Below, piece after piece: positions 43,844 through 53,078 of a stretch of 64,000 nucleotides of DNA. Position numbers and translations under genes: made by a program. The stretch is from CAZHJK01 sp964533275. GTDB taxonomy: Bacteria > Bacillota > Clostridia > Eubacteriales > Garciellaceae. The notes below the pieces were generated by a model, which made no database searches, had not been told where the DNA came from, and saw only the letters and a program-made list of their open reading frames with translations. The DNA lies in the NCBI GenBank assembly GCA_964533275.1, contig CAZHJK010000011.1, positions 18,610 to 82,609 on the forward strand, read 5' to 3'. Positions within the stretch are counted from its first letter, which is position 1; the number at the start of each line of letters is the position of its first letter.

Positions 43844-44230
43844 ATGGAAAATACTAAGGGGTTATTAGAAACCTGCGCTGAATTAACAATGGAAGAATTA
43901 GAGGGCTTATCCTTTACAAAGATTTTAGATGGAAAGGAAGAAAATTCTAGATTTATTGGTTTGGGCATTTTGGATGAAGATGGATATTTATTGGACTATG
44001 ATGAATTAAAAAAGATATATGCAGGATTAAATTATTTTATTAGAAATGTAAATCCAGGGCTAATAGAGAAAATGAATACTCAAAAAGAGCATGAGGACAA
44101 AATTCAAAGGGAAAAGGATGAGTTGATAGAATTGGTTAGTAAGAATATAGTGGATAAAGAAGATATAGAGGATGAATTTGAAGAAGGAGGATTTTTACAT
44201 TCTATAAAAAAATTATTTAGAAAAAACTAA
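43844..44230 (+). CDS. Conserved-looking protein of unknown function
   Basis: 128 residues, acidic, soluble, with predicted helices and a basic tail (IKKLFRKN). No family recognised. GAGAGGT precedes the ATG. It lies 36 bp upstream of a Crp/Fnr regulator and likely shares its transcript. Confidence 0.6.
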   Translation: MENTKGLLETCAELTMEELEGLSFTKILDGKEENSRFIGLGILDEDGYLLDYDELKKIYAGLNYFIRNVNPGLIEKMNTQKEHEDKIQREKDELIELVSKNIVDKEDIEDEFEEGGFLHSIKKLFRKN

Positions 44231-44266
44231 TATACGAAGTAATAGTGTTGATTAGGAGATGATAAT

Positions 44267-44914
44267 TTGAAAAATTCAACTTTATTTTCAGTTTTAACCA
44301 TAGATGATAAAAAATATCTACAGGAAAATATGGAGGTCAAAAGCTTTAATAAGGGAGATATTATATTTACACCCTTGGATAAATGTGAGCATTTAAATAT
44401 AATAATGGAAGGTCAGATTAAGCTATGCAAATATTCAGCCGATGGGCAGGAGCAAATTCTTTCTTTTCTTTCGACTGATGATGTTTTTGGGGAGGCTATT
44501 GTATTTGAAGGGGGCAATTATGTAGTTACAGTAATTGCAGAAAAAAAGACTATTATAGGTATGGTCCATAGGGATATTTTATTGACTTTAACCCAAAGAA
44601 ACAGAGATTTCACCCAAGAATTTTTTAAAGAGCTTACTAGAAAAATAAAGATTCTTAATAGTAAGGTAGAAATGCTTTCTCTTAAGACTATGAAACAAAA
44701 GATAGCAAGATATCTATTAGACCTTTCGGAGGAACAAAATAAAACAAATATAAAGCTTCCCTATACAAAACAAAAAATTGCATTTTTATTGGGAACTTCC
44801 CGGGAAGTAATATCAAGAAATTTTAGTGAACTAGAGAATGAAGGCTATATTACCCAAAGGGGTAAAAATATAATAGTAATCCATAAGAATATGTTGGAGG
44901 AATTGTTAATTTAA
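44267..44914 (+). CDS. Crp/Fnr-family transcription regulator
   Basis: 215 residues. Cyclic-nucleotide-binding-like beta barrel (about 10-120, with FGEAIVFEGGNYVVTV), dimer helix, and C-terminal HTH (about 150-210, TKQKIAFLLGTSREVISRNFSELENEGYI). Cys are too few for an FNR iron-sulfur cluster at the N-terminus, so an HcpR- or Crp-like effector is more likely. TTG start after AGGAGAT. Probably controls the divergent ferredoxin gene. Confidence 0.88.
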   Translation: MKNSTLFSVLTIDDKKYLQENMEVKSFNKGDIIFTPLDKCEHLNIIMEGQIKLCKYSADGQEQILSFLSTDDVFGEAIVFEGGNYVVTVIAEKKTIIGMVHRDILLTLTQRNRDFTQEFFKELTRKIKILNSKVEMLSLKTMKQKIARYLLDLSEEQNKTNIKLPYTKQKIAFLLGTSREVISRNFSELENEGYITQRGKNIIVIHKNMLEELLI

Positions 44915-44959
44915 AAATGTAGCTATTAAATTTATTTATTAAGATTTCTTTGATTAATT

Positions 44960-44975
44960 GTGTATAAATATACAC
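44960..44975. promoter_or_regulatory. Perfect palindrome upstream of oppA
   Basis: GTGTATAAATATACAC, 7-bp arms, in the oppA upstream region. Possible operator; no regulator assigned. Confidence 0.35.
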
Positions 44976-45105
44976 ATCAAATTAAAGTTTTAGCAGGATT
45001 TTTTTAAAACTTGTAGAATTATACATATTATTATACTAAGATATCTAATTATAAAATTTATTGTAGAAATTTATCGCAATTTATGATCAATGAGGGGGAA
45101 GGATT

Positions 45106-46734
45106 ATGTATAGAAAGTTATTAACTTTTACTATGATTTTTATTATGATTATAGTTTTATTTGCTGGTTGTACTAGTGAAAGTGGAGGTCAATTAGAGGA
45201 AGCTGAGAAGGTATTAAAAATAGCACAAGGAAGTGAACCGCCAGCCGTAGACCCTGCAAGGGCAAATGACAATATTTCCTTACAAATAGGACAGGCACTT
45301 TTTGAAGGACTTTATAGATATCATAATGGCGAATTTATAGAGGGAATGGCTGAGGGAGAGCCTGAGATTAGCGAAGATGGACTAGTATGGACCTTCCACC
45401 TTAGGGATGCTAAGTGGAGTGACGGAGAACCCGTAACCGCCCATGATTTTGAATATGCATGGAAAAGGTTAGCTGATCCTGAAACGGCATCGGGTTCTGC
45501 TTATAAAATAACCGATTTTGTAAAGGGAGCTATGGAATTTAATCAGGGAAGTGGCTCTAGTGAGGATGTAGGAGTAAGGGCTGTTAACGATAAGACCTTA
45601 GAAGTTACCCTTGTATCAAGTACACCTTATTTTAAAGAGATAATAAGCTTTGGCGCTTTTTCCCCCGTAAGAGAAGATATTGTTAAAGAATATGGAGAAG
45701 CCTTTGCTGCAAATCCAGAAAACATGGTATATAATGGCCCTTGGGCATTAACTAAATGGGAGCATGATGTTGAATTAGAATTTGAACCAAATGAGAATTA
45801 TTGGAATAGGGAAGCAGTTAAATTAGACAGAGTTATTAGTCCTATAATCAGTGATTATGCAACCCAGGTAAATATGTTTGAAACCGGAGATTTACATATG
45901 ACTATTCTAATGGGTGAGTTTGCTGCTCAATATGATGAAGAGGGAAAGGCAGAATTCTTTGAGGATGGATTATCCATAAATCTACTTTTAAATAGGGAGA
46001 CCTATGAACCCTTTGCCAATGAAAACATAAGAAAGGCCTTTGCCTTGGCGATTGACAGGGAAAGCTTTATTACTAATATATATAAGCTTCCAGCAATACC
46101 TGCAACTAACCTTATTAACCCTGCCATAAAGGGAGTTGAGAAAACCTTTAGGGATGAATTTCCTGGGGACTACTTCCCAGCATTTGACTCGGAAAAGGCT
46201 AAAGAATTACTACAAAAGGGATTGGATGAATTGGGCATAGATAGTCTGCCAGATCTTGAGCTGATGTTTTTAGATGGTGGAGCTTCTCCAATATTTGCAG
46301 AATTCCTACAGGAGAATTTCAGAAAAACACTAGAGGTCGAAGCGGTTTTAACCCCTATTTCCTTAGAAAAAAGAATAGAGATCAGCATGAATGGGGATTA
46401 TCAAACCCTAATAAATCCTACTGGTCCGGATTTTAATGATCCAATGAGTACTATGGAGACTTGGATAACAGGTAATCCCTATAATGAGGTTAAATATGAA
46501 AATGAGGATTATGATACATTAGTAAAAGAAGCTAAGGGTATTGATGACACCAAAAAACGTATGGAGTTAATGGCACAGGCTGAGGAGTTAATAATGGAGG
46601 ATATGTATGTAGTGCCAATTATGCATAATGTTTCAGGATATGCTATCTCCGATAATGTAAGCAATTTATATCCAACAGCATGGTGCCCAGATATAGATTG
46701 GATGTTTGCGGATATGGAAGAAGCAGAACAGTAG
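45106..46734 (+). CDS. oppA: Oligopeptide ABC transporter substrate-binding lipoprotein
   Basis: 542 residues. Lipobox FAGC (Cys about 22) anchors it to the membrane. SBP_bac_5 pattern: EPPAVDPARANDNISLQIGQALFEGL near residue 43, WSDGEPVTAHDFEYAWKRL near 104, NYWNREAVKLD near 226, and ENIRKAFALAIDR near 305. It delivers peptides to OppBCDF. GAGGGGGAAGG upstream of ATG. First gene of the opp operon. Confidence 0.93.
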   Translation: MYRKLLTFTMIFIMIIVLFAGCTSESGGQLEEAEKVLKIAQGSEPPAVDPARANDNISLQIGQALFEGLYRYHNGEFIEGMAEGEPEISEDGLVWTFHLRDAKWSDGEPVTAHDFEYAWKRLADPETASGSAYKITDFVKGAMEFNQGSGSSEDVGVRAVNDKTLEVTLVSSTPYFKEIISFGAFSPVREDIVKEYGEAFAANPENMVYNGPWALTKWEHDVELEFEPNENYWNREAVKLDRVISPIISDYATQVNMFETGDLHMTILMGEFAAQYDEEGKAEFFEDGLSINLLLNRETYEPFANENIRKAFALAIDRESFITNIYKLPAIPATNLINPAIKGVEKTFRDEFPGDYFPAFDSEKAKELLQKGLDELGIDSLPDLELMFLDGGASPIFAEFLQENFRKTLEVEAVLTPISLEKRIEISMNGDYQTLINPTGPDFNDPMSTMETWITGNPYNEVKYENEDYDTLVKEAKGIDDTKKRMELMAQAEELIMEDMYVVPIMHNVSGYAISDNVSNLYPTAWCPDIDWMFADMEEAEQ

Positions 46735-46818
46735 AGAAATTTATTCAGATAAAGGTATGTGGAGATTATCTACATACCTTTTAATTAATGGCATTAATAT
46801 TGAAAAGGGGACTCAATA

Positions 46819-47757
46819 ATGTATAAATATATATTAAAGAGAATAGGGACCTCTATTATAACCATTTGGGTACTTATAACTATTACATTTCTTTTAATGA
46901 ATGCTATCCCAGGTGAGCCCTTTAGTGATCAAAGGAAATTACCACCACAGGTTCTAGAAAACTTAAATGAATATTATGGCTTGGACAAGCCTTTAATCAT
47001 ACAATATTTTAAGCATATGGGAAATATTTTAAAAGGAGATTTGGGATACTCCCTAACCTATAAAACCCGTACTGTCAATGATATCATAGCCCAGGCATTT
47101 CCCTATTCAGCACAATTAGGGATTCAATCATTGATTTTTGGATTAACATTAGGTTTAGCCTTAGGGATATTAGCAGCACTCCATCATAATAGGGCATTGG
47201 ATTATATCACAATGATTATTGCTGTAATAGGGGTATCGGTACCAAACTTTATTATAGGAGGGTTTTTACAATACTTTTTAGGGGTTAAGTATCAGCTTTT
47301 TCCTGTAGCCCAGTGGAAGGGTTTTATATATACAATATTGCCAACCATAGCACTGGGATCAAGAATTTTGGCAACCCAGGCAAGGATGATGAGATCCTCA
47401 ACCCTGGAGGTTCTAAATCAGGATTATATAAAAGCTGCTAAGGCAAAGGGGTTGAGTAAGACTGTTATTATAGGGAATCATATTATTCGCAACTCTATTT
47501 TACCTATTATAACAACTCTAGGGCCATTATCGGCAACTATATTAACAGGTACCTTTGTAATCGAAAATATTTTCGCTATTCCAGGATTAGGAAGATATTT
47601 TGTACAAGGAATTCAAGATTTAGACTATCCGGTTATCTTGGGAACTACATTATTTTATGGTGTATTTTTGGTAGTTTTAAATCTATTAGTGGATATAATA
47701 TATGGTTTTATTGATCCTAGAATCAAGATTGTTGATTTGGCAGGTGATAGACTATGA
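46819..47757 (+). CDS. oppB: Oligopeptide ABC transporter permease OppB
   Basis: 312 residues, six membrane helices, with the EAA loop KAAKAKGLSKTVIIGNHIIRNSILP (about 212-236) that docks the ATPases. The N-terminal LITITFLLMNAIPG(E)P is typical of OppB. It overlaps oppC by 4 bp. Confidence 0.94.
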   Translation: MYKYILKRIGTSIITIWVLITITFLLMNAIPGEPFSDQRKLPPQVLENLNEYYGLDKPLIIQYFKHMGNILKGDLGYSLTYKTRTVNDIIAQAFPYSAQLGIQSLIFGLTLGLALGILAALHHNRALDYITMIIAVIGVSVPNFIIGGFLQYFLGVKYQLFPVAQWKGFIYTILPTIALGSRILATQARMMRSSTLEVLNQDYIKAAKAKGLSKTVIIGNHIIRNSILPIITTLGPLSATILTGTFVIENIFAIPGLGRYFVQGIQDLDYPVILGTTLFYGVFLVVLNLLVDIIYGFIDPRIKIVDLAGDRL

Positions 47758-48677
47758 AGGGGGAAATGACAAAACAAGATTTTCAACCTATAGGGAAAGA
47801 TAAAAGGGTAAATCAAGATATTTTCAGACCAACAATATCCTATTGGGCGGATGCTTGGATAAAAATTAAAAATAATAAAATGGCACTAATATCCTTGATT
47901 ATATTAACATTGATAATCATAATGATAATTTTTGGTCCCTATATAGTTCCCTATAAATATTATGAACAGGATTATGATAATACAAACATATCTCCAGGGG
48001 AGCAGGGACATATTTTTGGTACAGATTCCTTGGGAAGAGACCTGTTCTCTAGGTTATGGATTGGTGGAAGAGTATCTATTATTATTGGAATAATTGTTGC
48101 CCTCTTATCCATGGCCATTGGAGTTATTTATGGGGGTGTAGCTGGGTATTTTGGAGGCAGGATTGATAATATAATGATGAGATTTGTAGATGTTATGCTT
48201 ACTATACCAGGCTTATTAATAAATATTATGCTTCTAATAGTACTTGAACCTGGAATTACTACCATAATTATTGCCTTTGGTATAACAGGATGGTTAAGTA
48301 TGGCGCGTTTAGTAAGGGGACAGGTACTTCAGCTGAAGGAACAGGAATATGTATTGGCAGCCCGTATACTAGGAGCAAGTAATAGGAGAATAATTATAAA
48401 ACACCTTATTCCAAATACAATGGGTCCTATAATCGTGGAAATGACCCTTGTTATCCCCTCGGCTATTTTCGGTGAGGCTTTTCTTAGCTATATAGGTTTG
48501 GGAGTAAGACCACCTATGGCAAGCTGGGGAATTTTAGCAAGTGAAGGTATTAAGGTAATGAGATTTTTCCCATATCAATTAATAATACCTGGGATTATAA
48601 TTAGTCTTACCATTCTATCTTTTAACTTACTTGGGGATGGTCTTAGGGACGCCTTAGACCCTCGTCATAGAATATAA
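47754..48677 (+). CDS. oppC: Oligopeptide ABC transporter permease OppC
   Basis: 307 residues. An OppC N-terminal segment (SYWADAWIKIKNNKMALISL) precedes six helices. GTDSLGRDLFSRLWIGGRVS and the EAA loop AARILGASNRRIIIKHLIPN are conserved. An internal ATG at 47766 after AAGGGGG is an alternative start. Confidence 0.94.
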   Translation: MKGEMTKQDFQPIGKDKRVNQDIFRPTISYWADAWIKIKNNKMALISLIILTLIIIMIIFGPYIVPYKYYEQDYDNTNISPGEQGHIFGTDSLGRDLFSRLWIGGRVSIIIGIIVALLSMAIGVIYGGVAGYFGGRIDNIMMRFVDVMLTIPGLLINIMLLIVLEPGITTIIIAFGITGWLSMARLVRGQVLQLKEQEYVLAARILGASNRRIIIKHLIPNTMGPIIVEMTLVIPSAIFGEAFLSYIGLGVRPPMASWGILASEGIKVMRFFPYQLIIPGIIISLTILSFNLLGDGLRDALDPRHRI

Positions 48678-48688
48678 AGGAGATTCAG

Positions 48689-49723
48689 ATGGAGATAAAT
48701 GAAAAATTGCTGGAAGTTAAAAACTTAAAAGTATCCTTTGATACCCATGACTATGAAGTGCAGGCTGTCCGAGGTATTTCTTTTCATTTGGATAAAGGTG
48801 AGGCAATAGCAATAGTAGGGGAATCGGGTTGTGGTAAAAGTGTTACAGCCCAATCTATTATGGGACTTATTGATATGCCACCAGGTAGAATAAAGGAAGG
48901 ACGGATATTATTTAATGGTCAAGATTTACTAAGGCTGACAGAAAAACAAATGCAATCAATTAGAGGCTCTAAAATATCTATGGTATTTCAAGAACCTATG
49001 ACTTCCTTAAATCCTACAATGAAGGTAGGAAAACAGATAAGTGAGGGGTTGGTAAAGTATCAACACCTAAATAAAAGGGCAGCAAAGGAAAGAGCAATTG
49101 AGATGCTTAGAATTGCCGGGATTCAAAATCCAGAGGATGGGTTTAACCAATATCCCCATCAATTAAGTGGGGGCATGTGTCAGAGAGTTATGATTGCAAT
49201 AGCACTTTCATGTAATCCTAAAATTTTGATTGCAGATGAACCTACAACGGCATTGGATTTGATAAATAAAAAGCATATCTTAGATTTGCTCAAGGATATT
49301 CAAAAAAATTTTGGTACGTCGATCATTTTAATTACCCATGACTTAGAAATTGTTGCTAATACTGCACAAAAAGTATTTGTTATGTATGCAGGTTTAATAG
49401 TGGAAAGCGGTCCTGTACATAAAATATTTTATAATTCAAAACACCCCTATACCTGGGCTTTGATGAATTCAATCCCTAACATAAAGTTAGATTATAAAGA
49501 GCAATTAGAAACTATTGAGGGAAGCCCTCCTGATTTATTTTCTCCTCCAAAGGGATGCCCCTTCGCACCCCGGTGTAAATATGCAATGAAGATATGCGCC
49601 GATACTATGCCAAAGAATATCCAAGTAGAAGATGGTCATAGTGTATCCTGCTGGTTGCAACATCATCTTGCACCAAGGGTGGAAGGTCCTGGGTGGAAGG
49701 GGGGCAAAATCTATGCACCTTAA
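48689..49723 (+). CDS. oppD: Oligopeptide ABC transporter ATPase OppD
   Basis: 344 residues. Walker A GESGCGKS (about 44), signature LSGGMCQRVMIAIAL, Walker B ILIADEPTTALD, and the C-terminal oligopeptide motif CPFAPRCKYAMKIC, possibly an iron-sulfur site in some members. The 3' end overlaps oppF by 11 bp. Confidence 0.94.
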   Translation: MEINEKLLEVKNLKVSFDTHDYEVQAVRGISFHLDKGEAIAIVGESGCGKSVTAQSIMGLIDMPPGRIKEGRILFNGQDLLRLTEKQMQSIRGSKISMVFQEPMTSLNPTMKVGKQISEGLVKYQHLNKRAAKERAIEMLRIAGIQNPEDGFNQYPHQLSGGMCQRVMIAIALSCNPKILIADEPTTALDLINKKHILDLLKDIQKNFGTSIILITHDLEIVANTAQKVFVMYAGLIVESGPVHKIFYNSKHPYTWALMNSIPNIKLDYKEQLETIEGSPPDLFSPPKGCPFAPRCKYAMKICADTMPKNIQVEDGHSVSCWLQHHLAPRVEGPGWKGGKIYAP

Positions 49724-50639
49724 TAATAAATTAGTGGAGATAAAGAATTTAAAAAAATATTTTAAAATAGATAAGCAAAGAGAATTGTGGGCTGTTGATG
49801 GAATAAGCTTTGATATTTATAGGGGTGAGACATTAGGACTTATTGGGGAGTCAGGTTGTGGGAAAACCACATTAGGACGAATTATTATCAGACTTTATGG
49901 TGCTAATGAGGGTCAAGTTATATATAATGGTAAGGCCATTCATTCTATGAATAATGATGAATTAAAGGACTTTACAAAGGATGCACAGATGATTTTTCAA
50001 AATCCCTATTCCTCCTTAAATCCTCGCATGACCATTGGAGATATTGTGGGTGAGGGAATAGACATTCACAAATTATATAAGGGGGATGCAAGAACTAAAA
50101 AAATTTATGAGCTTCTTGAAATAGTAGGCTTAAGTAGTGAGTATGCCAATAGGTTTCCCCATGAATTTAGTGGGGGACAAAGACAGCGTATAGGAATTGC
50201 TAGGGCCTTAGCAATTAAACCTAAATTTATTATTTGTGATGAGCCTATTTCTGCTTTGGATGTTTCCATTCAAGCCCAAATAATAAATCTTCTTATAAAG
50301 CTTCAAAGGGAAATGGGGCTAACCTATTTATTTATTGCCCATGACTTAAGCATGATAAAGCATATTTCTGACCGTATAGCAGTAATGTATTCTGGAAGGG
50401 TTGTAGAATTGACTAATAGTAAAGAGCTCTATAAAAATCCTATACATCCCTATACACAAATGCTACTTTCATCACTACCATATTCCAATAATATTGGGAA
50501 AGAAAAGGATGAAACTTCCTTGGGCTGTAATTTTAAAGAAAGATGCAGATATGCTATGGATATATGCTATAAAAATCCGGAATTTAAAGAGTATAAGCCT
50601 GGTCATTTTGTGGCTTGTCATCTAATAGAACAAAAATAA
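49713..50639 (+). CDS. oppF: Oligopeptide ABC transporter ATPase OppF
   Basis: 308 residues from ATG 49713; the frame is open further upstream inside oppD but GGAAGGGGGG lies just before this ATG. Walker A GESGCGKT, signature FSGGQRQRIGIARAL, Walker B FIICDEPISALD, C-terminal CNFKERCRYAMDIC. Last gene of the operon. Confidence 0.94.
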   Translation: MHLNNKLVEIKNLKKYFKIDKQRELWAVDGISFDIYRGETLGLIGESGCGKTTLGRIIIRLYGANEGQVIYNGKAIHSMNNDELKDFTKDAQMIFQNPYSSLNPRMTIGDIVGEGIDIHKLYKGDARTKKIYELLEIVGLSSEYANRFPHEFSGGQRQRIGIARALAIKPKFIICDEPISALDVSIQAQIINLLIKLQREMGLTYLFIAHDLSMIKHISDRIAVMYSGRVVELTNSKELYKNPIHPYTQMLLSSLPYSNNIGKEKDETSLGCNFKERCRYAMDICYKNPEFKEYKPGHFVACHLIEQK

Positions 50640-50644
50640 TTTTT

Positions 50645-50672
50645 AAAGTCCAGATTATAAAATCTGGACTTT
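50645..50672 (+). terminator. Terminator of the opp operon
   Basis: AAAGTCCAGATT-ATAA-AATCTGGACTTT, a perfect 12-bp stem; the T-run is short. Confidence 0.65.
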
Positions 50673-50831
50673 GTAGATGATTACTGCCATCATAATTTGT
50701 ACTTATTTTCCTAAACAAAAGGATAATCATTAGTTTAAATTATATTAGAACACCATTGAACTTTATATGTTGATTAGGTGTTTAAGAAAATAGCAAATTC
50801 CTCAAATAAGTAGAACATTATTTTGGGGGAA

Positions 50832-50984
50832 CTATATCAGAGGATTTTTGGTTCTTTTTTTTTTCTTTTCTTGAAAAAAACCACAGTCCTGATTGCTAGT
50901 ACATGAAACAATATTTACATGATCCAAGGTACATTTTCCATTATCTTCATAGATGCAATTTAACGAACAATTTATGATGGACAA
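50832..50984 (-). CDS. DUF1540-type small Cys-rich protein (50 aa)
   Basis: TTG start at 50984, eight bases after AGGAGG. The protein reads INCSLNCIYEDNGKCTLDHV...CTSNQDCGFFQ, with five to six Cys in the CxxxxC...C pattern of DUF1540, small spore-former proteins thought to bind metal. It ends in a Lys-rich tail. It lies alone in the gap after opp. Confidence 0.8.
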   Translation of the reverse strand: MSIINCSLNCIYEDNGKCTLDHVNIVSCTSNQDCGFFQEKKKKRTKNPLI

Positions 50985-51143
50985 AAAAACCACCTCCTGT
51001 AAAACATAGTGTATCCTAAATTTTTAAATCAATGTTATAAAATTATGGAAAAAATTAAAAGCATTTTAGTTTTTGCATAAGAAAAACATCAAAGGCAAAG
51101 ATAATATTTATAATTAATTTTACTAAAAGAGAGGAGTATCTAT

Positions 51144-51746
51144 GTGCTTTTCCCTTCCTATAAAGAAACTAAGGTACTATATCATGTGGTGGATATAATT
51201 CACTTAAAATCTGTTTTAAGTAATGGAATCAAAATAAATGAAAGAAATAAGTATTCAGATGAAAAGTATGATGAATTTAATAAATATCTAGACAAAAACA
51301 AATCAGAAAAAATCCCTCCCTGGGTTAAAAGGGAGAAGGCTTTTTTCGCATCCCTTAATTTTAAAAAAAATACAAAATGGCATTCCCATTCTGCTCTATT
51401 GGCAATAAGAATTCAAGAGGAGAAATGCTGGATAGCAAATGAAAATTTAGCAAATGAAATCTATGACCCCTTCGTTTTACAGGATATTGATAAATTTAAT
51501 AATGCTAAGAAATATATGAAAAAATATGGTGTTAAAAGTGCTTTGAAGTACTGGGAACATTCCTTTTCCTTTAGGGAGTACTTTGATTTAGGAATAGATA
51601 AAAGAGAAAACTATGATGAAGAGGTTATGATTTTTCATGATATCTATCCCCAGGATTTAAATTGTCTAATGATCGTAACCGATCATAATATTTATACACC
51701 GAAGCAATGGCAAAAAAAATATATATCCCAGGGGCTGTCTCTTTAA
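51144..51746 (+). CDS. Unrecognised protein, possible ART/DarT-like fold
   Basis: 200 residues, soluble. GTG start, seven bases after GAGGAG. The opening LYHVVDIIHLKSVLSNGI recalls the start of DarT-type or other ADP-ribosyltransferase-like proteins (YHxT...NLxSILxxGL), but no catalytic Glu motif is obvious and no antitoxin follows. The rest (WHSHSALLAIRI, YWEHSFSFREYF) is not recognised. Treat the fold idea as a guess. Confidence 0.6.
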   Translation: MLFPSYKETKVLYHVVDIIHLKSVLSNGIKINERNKYSDEKYDEFNKYLDKNKSEKIPPWVKREKAFFASLNFKKNTKWHSHSALLAIRIQEEKCWIANENLANEIYDPFVLQDIDKFNNAKKYMKKYGVKSALKYWEHSFSFREYFDLGIDKRENYDEEVMIFHDIYPQDLNCLMIVTDHNIYTPKQWQKKYISQGLSL

Positions 51747-51819
51747 TACTAATAATTATTGGTTATGCTTTCTCTGTTATAGTATAATGTTTGATAGTAG
51801 AAGGAAAGGGACGATGGCA

Positions 51820-52797
51820 ATGGAGATTGGGAAATTACCAAACGAATTATTGGAACAAAAAATATTATCAAAGATACAACCCACAAGGAAAGAAGTATTG
51901 GTTGGTGCCGGTGTAGGGGAAGATTGCAGTGTTATCGATTTTGGAGAGGAAATATGTGTATTATCTACTGATCCAATAACAGGAGCCACTAAGGAAATAG
52001 GTAGGCTGGCTATACATATATCCTGTAATGATGTCGCCTCTAATGGTGTAGAACCAATTGGGATATTACTTACAATACTAGCTCCAGAGAATACCAAATT
52101 AGAGGATATTTCCAAGATCATTGAAGATGCTAAGGAAACAGCTGCTTCTTTAAATGTAGAGATAATTGGGGGACATACTGAAATATCTACCGCTGTAAAT
52201 CGTATGGTGGTTTCTACTACCTGTATTGGTAAGGGGAAGAAGGAGCTTATGGTTACCAGCCATGGAGCAAAGCTAGGGGACGATGTCATAATGACTAAAT
52301 GGGCAGGACTTGAGGGAAGTGCTATTTTAGCTAATGACAGGGAAGATGAACTTAAAGGTGTATTAGATAGTGAATTAATAGATGAAGCTAAAACATATAT
52401 GGATCATATAAGTGTGGTTACCGAAGGCAGGATTGCCGGTCAAGTAGGAGTCACTGCAATGCACGATGTTACAGAGGGAGGAATATTAGGCGCTATCTGG
52501 GAAATTGCTGAAGCTTCAAAGCTGGCAATAGAAATTAGGGAGGAGCTTATTCCCATTACAGCTGCAACCCGTGCAATTTGTGACCATTATAAAATCGACC
52601 CCCTAGGCTTGATATCCAGTGGGGTTATGCTAATCACTACCAATAATTCTAAAAAACTATTATCCGCTTTAGAAGAAAAGGGAATTCAAGCTACTATAAT
52701 TGGAAGGGTAATAGAAGGACAATCGGTTTTGATAAAAAAGGGTATAAAAACTCCCATAAATCCACCGAAAAGCGATGAATTATTTAAGGTGATATAA
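51820..52797 (+). CDS. AIR synthase-like/HypE-family protein
   Basis: About 325 residues (ATG 51814 or 51820 after AAGGAAAGGG). The AIR synthase N-domain has GVGEDCSVIDFG and STDPITGA with HISCNDVASNGVEPIGIL. The C-domain has AMHDVTEGGILGAIWEIAEAS and SSGVMLI. It resembles HypE but lacks the usual C-terminal PRIC-type cysteine motif, and no other hyp genes are near. Such stand-alone members are ATP-dependent enzymes of unknown substrate. Confidence 0.85.
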   Translation: MEIGKLPNELLEQKILSKIQPTRKEVLVGAGVGEDCSVIDFGEEICVLSTDPITGATKEIGRLAIHISCNDVASNGVEPIGILLTILAPENTKLEDISKIIEDAKETAASLNVEIIGGHTEISTAVNRMVVSTTCIGKGKKELMVTSHGAKLGDDVIMTKWAGLEGSAILANDREDELKGVLDSELIDEAKTYMDHISVVTEGRIAGQVGVTAMHDVTEGGILGAIWEIAEASKLAIEIREELIPITAATRAICDHYKIDPLGLISSGVMLITTNNSKKLLSALEEKGIQATIIGRVIEGQSVLIKKGIKTPINPPKSDELFKVI

Positions 52798-52817
52798 GGT
52801 AGAAGGTGGAAAGAATA

Positions 52818-52838
52818 GGGAACAGGGAACAGGGAACA
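52818..52838 (+). repeat. Three tandem GGGAACA units
   Basis: The 7-mer GGGAACA occurs three times in a row upstream of the pyr promoter; a related string is at 62575. Confidence 0.75.
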
Positions 52839-52863
52839 GATAGGAATCAACGCCTAAAAATAA

Positions 52864-52893
52864 TTGGACTTTTTATTAAAAGAATGCTATACT
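52864..52893 (+). promoter_or_regulatory. pyr operon promoter
   Basis: TTGGAC (52864-52869), 18-bp spacer, TATACT (52888-52893), about 30 bp upstream of the PyrR attenuator. Confidence 0.6.
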
Positions 52894-52925
52894 TATAAAA
52901 AATTAAATAAGTTTCCTTTAATTGT

Positions 52926-53013
52926 GTCCAGAGAGACCGGCAAGGAGAATACTTAGGGATAATCTATCCTTTTCTATTGTAATGAACTTCTTGCCGGTGC
53001 AAGAAGTTTTTTT
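52926..53013 (+). promoter_or_regulatory. PyrR-dependent attenuator before pyrR
   Basis: GTCCAGAGAGACC (52926-52938) is a PyrR-binding loop. ACCGGCAAG (52936-52944) can pair with CTTGCCGGT (52990-52998) as antiterminator, competing with the terminator AACTTCTTGC-CGGT-GCAAGAAGTT and T-run (52985-53013). PyrR with UMP should free the terminator, the B. subtilis scheme. Confidence 0.9.
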
Positions 53014-53078
53014 AATCTAAAAAACTGGGTGATGAGTTAAGGTAGAGTCAAACAATAATATAAAAGGATGGTGAAGAG

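Noticed and set aside
44940..45105. Riboswitch or T-box upstream of oppA
   Set aside because: Only a short palindrome is present; no T-box or aptamer core was found.
51787..52797. HypE as part of a [NiFe] hydrogenase maturation set
   Set aside because: No other hyp genes and no C-terminal cysteine motif; kept only as HypE-like.
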